Source: Planctomicrobium sp. (GTDB lineage: Bacteria > Planctomycetota > Planctomycetia > Planctomycetales > Planctomycetaceae). From it: DNA of 6,920 nt. Below the pieces are notes generated by a model. That model was not told where the DNA came from and ran no database searches. It worked only from the letters and a program-made list of their open reading frames with translations. A program made the translations under genes and the position numbers. Where the stretch lies: positions 1 to 6,920 of the forward strand of contig JAJDEL010000417.1 of the NCBI GenBank assembly GCA_029259835.1, in the 5' to 3' direction. This document shows positions 1 through 5,869 of this stretch, in pieces. The stretch's first letter is position 1. Each line of letters begins with the position of its first letter.

Positions 1-581
1 GCTGGAAGCACACCGGCATGCAGCGCAAAGAAACGTGTGAGCGTATGGTGACCGTAGGACGTTCCGCCTTGTGCCAACTGCTGAATGTACGGACCGGCGA
101 CCGGTGCCGAACCCATGATCTCCGTCGCAACACGCGTTGCGTAATACCCTTTTTGATCCCAGGGAAGGAGATATCCGGTGAGGCCCAGAAACATCACGAT
201 TTGCATTAATACAAGACCGAGCCAAAAGTTCACTTCGCGCGGAGCTTTGTAAGCGCCGTCAATGACGACCTGCATTAAGTGGAGGATTAGCAGAATGATC
301 ATCGCTTGTGCGGCGAAGTGGTGAATACCGCGAATCACCCAGCCGAAGACCATGTGATACTGAATGTAGTAAACGGATTCCCAGGCGGTTGTCGCGCTCG
401 GGCTGTAGGCCATCCACAGGGTGAATCCGGTAATGACTTGTACGAAGAAAACGAAACTGAGCGTACTGCCCCAGACGTAACGCCATTTCGCACCGCCGGG
501 GATCGGCTCGTTAAGAGCCTCGTGCATCAGGTCTCGATAGCCTGTTCGATGATCCAGCCAGTCTGCGAGTTTATTTAGCAT
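1..581 (-). CDS. Cytochrome b, N-terminal part (bc-type quinol-oxidising complex), cut by the window edge
   Basis: This is the membrane subunit that carries two b hemes and forms the quinone sites of a cytochrome bc-type complex. 193 codons are visible, and the 3' end lies beyond base 1. Translating the minus strand from the ATG at 579-581 gives an amphipathic N-terminus followed by hydrophobic helices near residues 39-58, 86-107 and 118-139. Heme ligands of the first pair are visible: H87 in RGIHH and H101, 14 residues apart. H188 in TLTRFFALH is the first ligand of the second histidine column; its partners lie outside the window. A b-type GYLLPWDQ motif lies at 136-143. The start is well fixed because an in-frame TGA sits at 588-590, only two codons upstream. 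No Shine-Dalgarno is seen; the leader is A-rich. It lies downstream of the Rieske gene on the same strand after a 106-base gap, so co-transcription is likely. Valine 36 stands where cytochrome b6 has its heme-binding cysteine. Family assignment is secure; bc1-like versus b6-like is less so. Confidence 0.95.
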   Translation of the reverse strand, partial: MLNKLADWLDHRTGYRDLMHEALNEPIPGGAKWRYVWGSTLSFVFFVQVITGFTLWMAYSPSATTAWESVYYIQYHMVFGWVIRGIHHFAAQAMIILLILHLMQVVIDGAYKAPREVNFWLGLVLMQIVMFLGLTGYLLPWDQKGYYATRVATEIMGSAPVAGPYIQQLAQGGTSYGHHTLTRFFALHAGVLP

Positions 582-608
582 GTGTGTTCAGTTTTTTTAG
601 AAATGTTC

Positions 609-642
609 GCCGCACACTTTAAGTGTGTGGCAAAACTGTTTT
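609..642. repeat. Intergenic palindrome, copy 1 of 3, with adjacent AAAAC/GTTTT inverted repeat
   Basis: The arm GCCGCACACTT (609-619), a one-base centre (620) and AAGTGTGTGGC (621-631) pair along 11 positions, with one G-T mispair at 612/628. Directly to the right, AAAAC (632-636), T (637) and GTTTT (638-642) form a second inverted repeat. The element lies between the Rieske and cytochrome b genes. It shares its core with elements at 2813-2841 and 5814-5847. Its function is unknown. Confidence 0.85.
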
Positions 643-687
643 TACAAAAACAATGTATTTCAAGAATCCGCGCTATTTCACAAGACG

Positions 688-1248
688 CTAAACCGGAATT
701 TTTTCAGAAGTCCCAGCACGGTAGCTTTCGTACTTCACCCACAATTCATCTTCATTACGAAGTTCAACATCAAGCGCGTCCATGTGCCGTGGAGGAATTT
801 CGTTAGTTCGAGTGCCATCGAAAGCGAATGCACTGTCATGGCATGGGCAAGCGAAGGAGTTCTCTTCCGCTTTGAAATTCACTGTGCATCCGAGGTGCGT
901 ACACGTCGCGTTGAATGCTGTTAAGACTCCTTCTGCATCCATTTTGACATAAACTGATCCAATGTCAGCTTCTGCGTAGGTCGTCCAGGCATCCTTTTTG
1001 ATGCCTCGAATCTTGAATGCAAGCGGTGGTCCACCCGGAACGAGAGACGCCGACGAACCGACTCGAACGAAGCCATCTGTCTCGGCGGAGTCCTCTTTTT
1101 TCTTGAGCAACGGCGTCAGAAAGAATCCGCCAGCGAAGATTGCGGGAATAATAGAAGTGACCCCACCAACGATGATGGCGGCAATTTTCACAATGAATCC
1201 CCGGCGCTTATTGTCGTCGGAGAAATCTGGAGCGTGTGGTTCAGTCAT
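688..1248 (-). CDS. Rieske [2Fe-2S] iron-sulfur protein of a cytochrome bc-type complex
   Basis: This is the electron-transfer subunit that takes an electron from quinol and passes it on to a c-type cytochrome. It has 186 residues, normal for the family. Both cluster-binding boxes are intact: CTHLGC at 116-121 and CPCHDS at 134-139. The expected ligands are C116, H118, C134 and H137, with C121 and C136 placed for the stabilising disulfide. The N-terminus has one hydrophobic segment (about 18-47) preceded by KRRGFIVK at 14-21. That resembles a twin-arginine (Tat) signal, as is usual for Rieske proteins, which are exported folded and stay anchored by this helix; the globular domain should face the periplasmic side. 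Upstream is nrnA (89-base gap) and downstream cytochrome b, all on the minus strand. The ATG at 1246-1248 has only a weak AAGG eight bases upstream, within a small hairpin. Confidence 0.96.
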   Translation of the reverse strand: MTEPHAPDFSDDNKRRGFIVKIAAIIVGGVTSIIPAIFAGGFFLTPLLKKKEDSAETDGFVRVGSSASLVPGGPPLAFKIRGIKKDAWTTYAEADIGSVYVKMDAEGVLTAFNATCTHLGCTVNFKAEENSFACPCHDSAFAFDGTRTNEIPPRHMDALDVELRNEDELWVKYESYRAGTSEKIPV

Positions 1249-1251
1249 AGG

Positions 1252-1266
1252 AACAACCTTGTTGTT
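1252..1266 (-). promoter_or_regulatory. Small inverted repeat covering the ribosome-binding region of the Rieske gene
   Basis: On the minus strand, AACAAC and GTTGTT (six pairs) flank the three-base loop AAG, ending three bases before the Rieske ATG. The only Shine-Dalgarno-like string, AAGG (1257-1260), lies in the loop and the first stem base. Such a hairpin could affect initiation, but the stem is A/T-rich and weak. The pairing is seen directly; any regulatory role is speculation. Confidence 0.3.
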
Positions 1267-1337
1267 GATATGGACCGTAAAAGGAAAGGCGACGTAACAA
1301 TACCGCAGGCGCGGAACGTCGAAAACTGGAGGGATGT

Positions 1338-2342
1338 TTATTCAGAAGGAACTGTAATGGCTGGGAACACTTCTTTGAAGGCAGCGAGTAAGGACTCTCT
1401 CGCTGCGTCGATTGGTCCCGGAATCATGGCTCCCGCGGCGAGTTTGTGCCCTCCACCTCCGAATTGCTCGGCAATGGCGGCTACGCTCAGGTTGGATCGG
1501 CTACGAAGACTGGCTTTGATACGCCCATCAAATTGTTGAACAAAAATAAACGCCGCTTCGACACCTTCGATTGTCAAACAGGTATTGACAAGGTCTTCAG
1601 TATCGGCTGGCTTTGACCCGGTGTCCGAAAAATCTTTCCGCATGGCAAACGTGTGAGCCAAACGACCATCAAAATCGATTTGAACACGATCAAGAACCAC
1701 CGAGTGCAGTTTCAATCTGGCAAGTGAAGAACGCTCGTACAACTGTCTGTAGAGTAAACTTGGTTGCACACCATAGTCAATCAAACGGCCGGCTGTTCTG
1801 TACGTTCGCGCCGTTGAATTCGGAAATCGAAACCAACCTGTGTCTGTTGCAATTGCTGCAAACAAGGCCATCGCCTGATGCCCTTCGGGAGGTGTTTCAA
1901 GAAATTCGGCAAACTCTGTCACAAGAATTCCAGCCGCGGCAGCGGTTGTGTCTTTGAATTCTATGGCTCCGAGATCATCCGAACTGAGGTGATGATCGAT
2001 GACGACTTTTCTCGCAGACGTCTTTTCGAGAACTTTGCGGACATCTCCAACTTGAATCCAGGCACTGGTATCAACAACGATGTGGACGTCGGTTTCGCAT
2101 GCCTCTTCAAGGGAGACCGCTGGACCAAACTTTCGAATCATTTGATCGGGGTCTAGGAAGCCAAGGTGATCCGGAGTTGCAGAAGGGTTGATGATTCGGA
2201 CATCTTTTCCCAGCTTCACCAGAAGGCTTGCAAGACCAATTTCTGAACCAATGGCATCTGCATCGGGACGCACATGACTGGTGATGACGAACCGCTGATT
2301 CGCAGAAACAATTTCCGAAAGCGGTTGCCAATCGATAGGCAT
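1338..2342 (-). CDS. nrnA: DHH/DHHA1 phosphoesterase, NrnA-like (oligoribonuclease / pAp phosphatase)
   Basis: Members of this family are cytoplasmic metal-dependent enzymes that degrade very short RNA oligonucleotides and, in many cases, remove the 3'-phosphate from pAp. The 334 residues match the usual NrnA length. Catalytic-domain motifs appear in order: H23-V-R-P-D27-A-D29-A-I-G (motif I), D91 in VVDTSAW (motif II), D116-H117-H118 (the DHH motif) and D167 in ATDTGWF (motif IV). The C-terminal DHHA1 domain carries the glycine-rich FGGGGHKLAAGA at 294-305, which contacts substrate. No key residue is missing. The ATG at 2340-2342 follows GAAGAGG with a five-base spacer, which supports this start. 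The gene heads a minus-strand run with Rieske and cytochrome b and diverges from the pterin dehydratase gene. The exact substrate (nano-RNA, pAp or a cyclic-dinucleotide product) cannot be read from sequence. Confidence 0.93.
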   Translation of the reverse strand: MPIDWQPLSEIVSANQRFVITSHVRPDADAIGSEIGLASLLVKLGKDVRIINPSATPDHLGFLDPDQMIRKFGPAVSLEEACETDVHIVVDTSAWIQVGDVRKVLEKTSARKVVIDHHLSSDDLGAIEFKDTTAAAAGILVTEFAEFLETPPEGHQAMALFAAIATDTGWFRFPNSTARTYRTAGRLIDYGVQPSLLYRQLYERSSLARLKLHSVVLDRVQIDFDGRLAHTFAMRKDFSDTGSKPADTEDLVNTCLTIEGVEAAFIFVQQFDGRIKASLRSRSNLSVAAIAEQFGGGGHKLAAGAMIPGPIDAARESLLAAFKEVFPAITVPSE

Positions 2343-2347
2343 TGAGA

Positions 2348-2354
2348 CCTCTTC
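2348..2354 (-). promoter_or_regulatory. Ribosome-binding site of the nrnA-like gene
   Basis: The minus-strand string GAAGAGG ends five bases before the ATG at 2340-2342. Its purine-rich GAGG core matches the anti-Shine-Dalgarno. It fixes the start of the DHH phosphoesterase. Confidence 0.7.
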
Positions 2355-2441
2355 TGTCTGTGAGTTGTGTTTTCAGTGGGAATGAGTAATCGTGAACCTG
2401 TATGTGAAATGTATCGACATTGGACAAACATCGCCAATCCA

Positions 2442-2447
2442 GAGGAG
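2442..2447 (+). promoter_or_regulatory. Ribosome-binding site that decides the pterin dehydratase start
   Basis: GAGGAG lies seven bases before the ATG at 2455. The same frame is open back to an ATG at 2392, but that one has no comparable site. This favours the 2455 start. Confidence 0.8.
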
Positions 2448-2454
2448 AATCCTG

Positions 2455-2799
2455 ATGGCAGACGACATGATTTTGGACGAAGACCAAGTTCAAGACGCTC
2501 TCAAGGAACTGCCCGGCTGGGAAATTCGCGATGGTTGGTTAAGGAGAAAATTCAAGACTCCTGGTTGGACGCACACTCTGCTGCTCACGAATGCGATTGG
2601 GTACATCGCCGAAGCAGCGAATCATCACCCCGACCTGGAACTTGGTTATGCTCAGGTGATTTTCAAGATTCAGACGCATCGCGTGAAAGCAATCACCGAT
2701 AGTGATGTTGCCCTTGCGAAAAAAGTCCACGAAGCTGTCACATGGCTTCCAAGCACTGAATCGCCGCTCGAAGGCCAAACTGGAAAATGGATCGAGTAA
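2455..2799 (+). CDS. 4a-hydroxytetrahydrobiopterin dehydratase (pterin-4a-carbinolamine dehydratase)
   Basis: The enzyme dehydrates 4a-hydroxytetrahydropterin to the quinonoid dihydropterin, recycling the cofactor of aromatic amino acid hydroxylases. Starting at 2455 gives 114 residues, close to the usual length of about 100. The family signature is clear: EAANHHPDLELGY (53-65) with histidines H57 and H58, then FKIQTH (70-75) with H75, then the TDSDVALAKKV segment (81-91). These three histidines correspond to the active-site set of the family. A longer reading from the ATG at 2392 adds 21 residues without family character and lacks a ribosome-binding site. No pterin-dependent hydroxylase is visible nearby. 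Some family members have been linked to molybdopterin enzymes; a molybdopterin oxidoreductase lies about 3 kb away, but a link is only conjecture. The gene diverges from nrnA, and a palindromic repeat follows its stop. Confidence 0.93.
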   Translation: MADDMILDEDQVQDALKELPGWEIRDGWLRRKFKTPGWTHTLLLTNAIGYIAEAANHHPDLELGYAQVIFKIQTHRVKAITDSDVALAKKVHEAVTWLPSTESPLEGQTGKWIE

Positions 2800-2812
2800 G
2801 TCATTGAATTCG

Positions 2813-2841
2813 TTTGCCACACACTTCAAGTGTGTGGCAAA
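2813..2841. repeat. Perfect 14-bp-arm intergenic palindrome, copy 2 of 3
   Basis: TTTGCCACACACTT (2813-2826), the centre C (2827) and AAGTGTGTGGCAAA (2828-2841) form a perfect inverted repeat of 14 pairs. It lies between the pterin dehydratase stop and the GTPase start. There is no T-run on either strand, so it does not look like an intrinsic terminator. It shares its core and flanks with copies at 609 and 5814 but lacks a clear AAAAC/GTTTT partner. Confidence 0.9.
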
Positions 2842-2871
2842 GTTAGCATACTCGTCAGCGACAATCGAAAT

Positions 2872-4047
2872 ATGAAGATGCTCCAGCGTTGGTTCTCTAA
2901 CGAAAAGATGAATGACGACGAATACGAGCAGGCGAAGGCTGCGCTGCTCGAACGTGCTCCGATTCCAGTTTTGTGGCTCTTTGGAAAGACCGGTAGCGGG
3001 AAGTCTTCGATTGTCCGCTACCTGACCGGCGTTGACGCGGTTGAAATCGGATCAGGCTTTCAGCCGCAGACTCAGTTTTCATCGATCTACGAATTCCCTG
3101 ATCAGTCTGAGCCGATATTGAAATTTTTAGATACGCGAGGGGTCAGTGAGGCAAACTATGATCCGACTGAAGACATCGTGGAGTTCGAAGGAGTCGCTCA
3201 TTTAATGATCGTGACGGTGCGAGTCATGGATCATTCGCTGGAGGAATTAGTCACGGCTCTTAAGCAAATCCGTAAGTCCACCCCCTCGCGTAAAATTCTT
3301 TTAGTCTTCACAGCACTGCACGATGCTTACCCCGGTGAACAGCATCCTGAGGTTGATCCGTTTGATGAGTCAACAACACCGCTCCCAAAAACTCTTCACG
3401 ATAACTTAAAACGTTCTCTCGAACTTCAGTACGAACGGTTCGACGGTCTCTTTGACGGTGCGATCCCGATTGACTTCACACCAGAACAGGAAGGTTTTCA
3501 GAACCCGCACTTCGGTGGTGATCGTCTCAAGCGGGCAATCATTCAAGCGTTGCCTGCTGCGTATCGGTATCATCTTCTGCAAATGGACGAAGTGATCGCT
3601 CCGTTAACTGACCTGCAACGAAAGCGGACGATGCCGACGATCCTTGGGACAAGCGGACTCGCCGCGACGGCAGCGGCAGTGCCTGTTCCATGGGTTGATA
3701 TCCCGGTCGTGATGGGACTGCAAACTCACTTGATCTACAAGCTTGCACGAATTCACGAACAACCGATTGATGGCAAAACTGTCGCCAAGATCACAGGTGC
3801 TCTCGGAGGTCGCATCGCTGTGCGGGCAGCCTTGCGAGGAGTATTAAAGTTCATTCCCTGGGTCGGAATGGCGGCGAACGCCGCGGCAGCGTTCGCGATG
3901 ACTTACGCAACTGGAATGGCCTGGAACTGGTACTTTATCGAAATTGACAAAGGACATGTTCCCAACGAAGCTGAGCTACGCGACGTATTTCAAACAGAAT
4001 TACGACAAGCCGCGGATCTTTGGAGAACAACGAGGGAAAAGGAATAA
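2872..4047 (+). CDS. P-loop GTPase with a hydrophobic DUF697/YcjF-like C-terminal domain
   Basis: This is a predicted GTP-binding protein of 391 residues with two parts. The G domain (about 30-230) has the Walker A/G1 motif GKTGSGKS at 38-45, a candidate G2 threonine at T67 in QPQTQF, and G3 DTRG at 87-90 after the hydrophobic strand ILKFL. The G4 position reads TALHD (147-151) instead of NKxD, after the strand KILLVF. The C-terminal part (about 255-355) has alanine/glycine-rich hydrophobic helices, GLAATAAAVPVPWVD and VLKFIPWVGMAANAAAAF, as in DUF697-type tails thought to associate with membranes. A terminal charged helix follows (365-390). ATG 2872 is chosen; ATG 2878 is equally possible, and neither has a good ribosome-binding site. 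An in-frame GTG at 2830 lies inside the palindrome and is unlikely. The cellular role is unknown; relatives are loosely tied to envelope or stress functions. The membrane protein gene follows on the same strand after 204 bases. Confidence 0.82.
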   Translation: MKMLQRWFSNEKMNDDEYEQAKAALLERAPIPVLWLFGKTGSGKSSIVRYLTGVDAVEIGSGFQPQTQFSSIYEFPDQSEPILKFLDTRGVSEANYDPTEDIVEFEGVAHLMIVTVRVMDHSLEELVTALKQIRKSTPSRKILLVFTALHDAYPGEQHPEVDPFDESTTPLPKTLHDNLKRSLELQYERFDGLFDGAIPIDFTPEQEGFQNPHFGGDRLKRAIIQALPAAYRYHLLQMDEVIAPLTDLQRKRTMPTILGTSGLAATAAAVPVPWVDIPVVMGLQTHLIYKLARIHEQPIDGKTVAKITGALGGRIAVRAALRGVLKFIPWVGMAANAAAAFAMTYATGMAWNWYFIEIDKGHVPNEAELRDVFQTELRQAADLWRTTREKE

Positions 4048-4073
4048 CTAGAATTCCCAGATAGCAGAAGAAC

Positions 4074-4107
4074 GCGGATTGACACGGAGACAGCGGATGA
4101 TCGCGGA
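4074..4107. repeat. Phased CGGA motifs in the intergenic region
   Basis: CGGA occurs at 4075, 4085, 4094 and 4104, spaced 10, 9 and 10 bases apart, in the contexts GCGGAT, ACGGAG, GCGGAT and GCGGAA. They lie 27 bases after the GTPase stop. The rest of the 204-base gap (4048-4251) is AT-rich toward the right; I see no gene or clear promoter in it. The motif may be a fragment of a dispersed genomic repeat or a binding-site array. Confidence 0.4.
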
Positions 4108-4251
4108 ATATGAATACGAATCGTCACAAGAAAGCACGATGGATTTTCTCTCGCTGTTTTTCGAGACCTCTGTGGCATTTTTCTTTCGCCTTAATATTGC
4201 ATCACTTTTTTTCTCATTCAATCTTTCTTCCGCTTAACTGTCACGAAATTT

Positions 4252-5760
4252 ATGTCACGCCCTTTCAGAATTTTGAATTCAACGCTGTCTCGCCAATCAG
4301 GGCGACTCGATCTGGCATTGTATCGTGGCGTTTTTATTCTTTTTGTCACACTGGTCCTGTTCATCATTCAATCCAATTTTGGAAGAATGCCGATGGTCAA
4401 TTTAGGTCGCCTCTACCTGACAAATTTTGAACGCGTTTCCGTTTTTCTTCTTGCAATTCTGGCAGGACGCCTGAACCGTGAAACGGTCGGTGATGCGACC
4501 TCTGGATTTCTGAGCCTGATATACTTGTCTGGAACAAGTCGTGGGGCGTGGACGTTAGTCAGGGTGTTTCAAATCTGGGCAGGATTTCTTTCTGTCTGGA
4601 TGATTCGACTTCCGTTTCTTCTCCTGTTTTTTACGTTAGGAGGTGCGAGATTTTCTGACATCGTTGCGATGGAGGTATTGTTCCTCTTTGTTTTTGCTGC
4701 TGCGTCTTCGCGAACAATGCTTGTTGCCCACAATGCAGAGAAACAAAGCTCCTCCGACTGGGCAGGTCTGGGCACAGTTTTTATGGTTGAAATTTGTCTT
4801 GTGGCAGGTCGTTTCCTGATCGTGCTGCTATCGCTGATCAACGTGAACGTTCCGGCTTCTTATGTGATTTTGGCGGATCAAGCCGCGGAGTTGTCACTCT
4901 ATATCCGTTTGCAAGTACTTGGCTCTGGGGCAGGAATCGGAATCAGTACCTGGTGGAGCGTATCAATATATAGCGTTCTTGCGATCTATTGGTTGATTCA
5001 ATATCAACTTCAACTCTACAAGCAAGTGGGAGATTCACCTCAGCCGATGCTGGAGGGGAGCAAGGACAAGAAAATGAGCCTGAAAAGTCGACCTCCTCTC
5101 ACTCGGTGCTGGGATGATGCCCTCGCGTGGCAAAGTTATGTGTATTACGCTGGTGGAAACAACAATACGACAGGCAGAGTTGTTCTGTACAGCATTGCGT
5201 TTTTGCTCGTTTGTGTCATTGTCAGTACGAGTTATCTGAAGTTCTTTTTGGGTTTAATTCTTGTTGTGAGCGGTGCGGTCTTGGTCAATGTAATGAACAC
5301 GCCTGCACATTGCCTTGATAAAGAATCGAAGGCCAAGACGCTTTCTTCACTCGCACTGACGCCACATTCTGGACTTGATATTTATCACGGTTGGAAACGC
5401 GGCATGTGGAGGTTGGCGATCCCGGATTTCATATTCGTTGCGCTGGTATCGGTCGTCACATTTTTCCTTGATCCGATCTTCCCACTTGTGATCGTTTCGA
5501 TCACGCTCACCCTTCTACTCAGCGGTCCGTTGCTGATTTTGTCTCATCTGGTGCCGGTCTCTCTTCGTGGATTCGGGACCGGAATGTTTGTTGTGCTTGG
5601 CTTGATACTGATCGTGGTCATTGGCGGACTGGGAAGTGCCTTATACTCTCCCGTCGGATTCCCATTCGTCGCGATTCCACTTTACTGGGGATTTAACCAA
5701 ATCCTTTTGAAAGCGTTTGTTGAAAAATGGATGCGAATTAAAATTGATGCCGAAATATGA
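4252..5760 (+). CDS. Polytopic membrane protein resembling an ABC-2-type permease, function unassigned
   Basis: This 502-residue integral membrane protein has about ten to twelve hydrophobic segments, near residues 24-42, 62-72, 108-130, 135-152, 174-198, 232-252, 308-327, 329-347, 388-406, 409-434, 443-463 and 466-482. Two regions resemble the cytosolic coupling element of ABC-2 permeases, where a charged stretch with a conserved Glu precedes a small hydrophobic helix and a T/S-rich turn. They are LNRETVGDATSG with LIYLSGTSRG (74-98) and LDKESKAKTLSSLALTPHSG (355-374). A hydrophilic linker (about 255-290) separates the halves and leads into RCWDDALAWQSYVYYAGG (285-302). No ATP-binding motif is present and no ATPase gene adjoins it. 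The ATG at 4252 has no visible ribosome-binding site, so the start is uncertain. It shares strand with the GTPase and converges with the formate dehydrogenase gene. The ABC-2 link is my reading of weak motifs; a non-transport role is possible. Confidence 0.75.
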   Translation: MSRPFRILNSTLSRQSGRLDLALYRGVFILFVTLVLFIIQSNFGRMPMVNLGRLYLTNFERVSVFLLAILAGRLNRETVGDATSGFLSLIYLSGTSRGAWTLVRVFQIWAGFLSVWMIRLPFLLLFFTLGGARFSDIVAMEVLFLFVFAAASSRTMLVAHNAEKQSSSDWAGLGTVFMVEICLVAGRFLIVLLSLINVNVPASYVILADQAAELSLYIRLQVLGSGAGIGISTWWSVSIYSVLAIYWLIQYQLQLYKQVGDSPQPMLEGSKDKKMSLKSRPPLTRCWDDALAWQSYVYYAGGNNNTTGRVVLYSIAFLLVCVIVSTSYLKFFLGLILVVSGAVLVNVMNTPAHCLDKESKAKTLSSLALTPHSGLDIYHGWKRGMWRLAIPDFIFVALVSVVTFFLDPIFPLVIVSITLTLLLSGPLLILSHLVPVSLRGFGTGMFVVLGLILIVVIGGLGSALYSPVGFPFVAIPLYWGFNQILLKAFVEKWMRIKIDAEI

Positions 5761-5813
5761 TTGGTTATCGTGATCGTAGGTTTTGTGATTGAATTTTCTC
5801 ACGCGCGGTTTAG

Positions 5814-5847
5814 CCGGACACTTGAAGTGTTCGGAAAACGTGTTTTC
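5814..5847. repeat. Intergenic palindrome, copy 3 of 3, with adjacent AAAAC/GTTTT inverted repeat
   Basis: CCGGACACTT (5814-5823), the centre G (5824) and AAGTGTTCGG (5825-5834) pair along ten positions, with one G-T at 5817/5831. GAAAAC (5834-5839), GT, then GTTTTC (5842-5847) form a second inverted repeat next to it, as in copy 1. The element lies between the convergent stops of the membrane protein and formate dehydrogenase genes. A shared terminator role is conceivable, but neither strand has a T-run directly after the long hairpin. Confidence 0.85.
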
Positions 5848-5869
5848 ATAGTAGGCTCTTCAGCCAGTG

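Noticed and set aside
306..578. Open frame on the plus strand, and a minus-strand frame at 259-486
   Set aside because: Both overlap the clearly recognised cytochrome b gene in other frames and show no family features.
2392..2454. N-terminal extension of the pterin dehydratase
   Set aside because: The inner ATG at 2455 has a good GAGGAG site and gives the normal family length; the extension has no conserved features.
2343..2454. Sigma-70-like promoters in the divergent nrnA/dehydratase gap
   Set aside because: No convincing paired -35/-10 boxes with proper spacing were found, although promoters must exist near here.
2107..2493. 128-codon minus-strand open frame across the nrnA/dehydratase gap
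   Set aside because: It overlaps the start of the well-supported nrnA-like gene in another frame, and its residue composition is unconvincing.
2872..5760. GTPase and membrane protein as an antiphage defence system
   Set aside because: No effector, nuclease or known defence domain is visible, and neighbouring genes are housekeeping and respiratory.
609..5847. The three palindromes as rho-independent terminators
   Set aside because: No T-run follows the stems on either strand, and copy 1 lies inside the likely Rieske-cytochrome b unit.
609..5847. The repeats as a CRISPR array
   Set aside because: The copies are over 2 kb apart with genes between them, and no spacer-repeat periodicity or cas gene is present.
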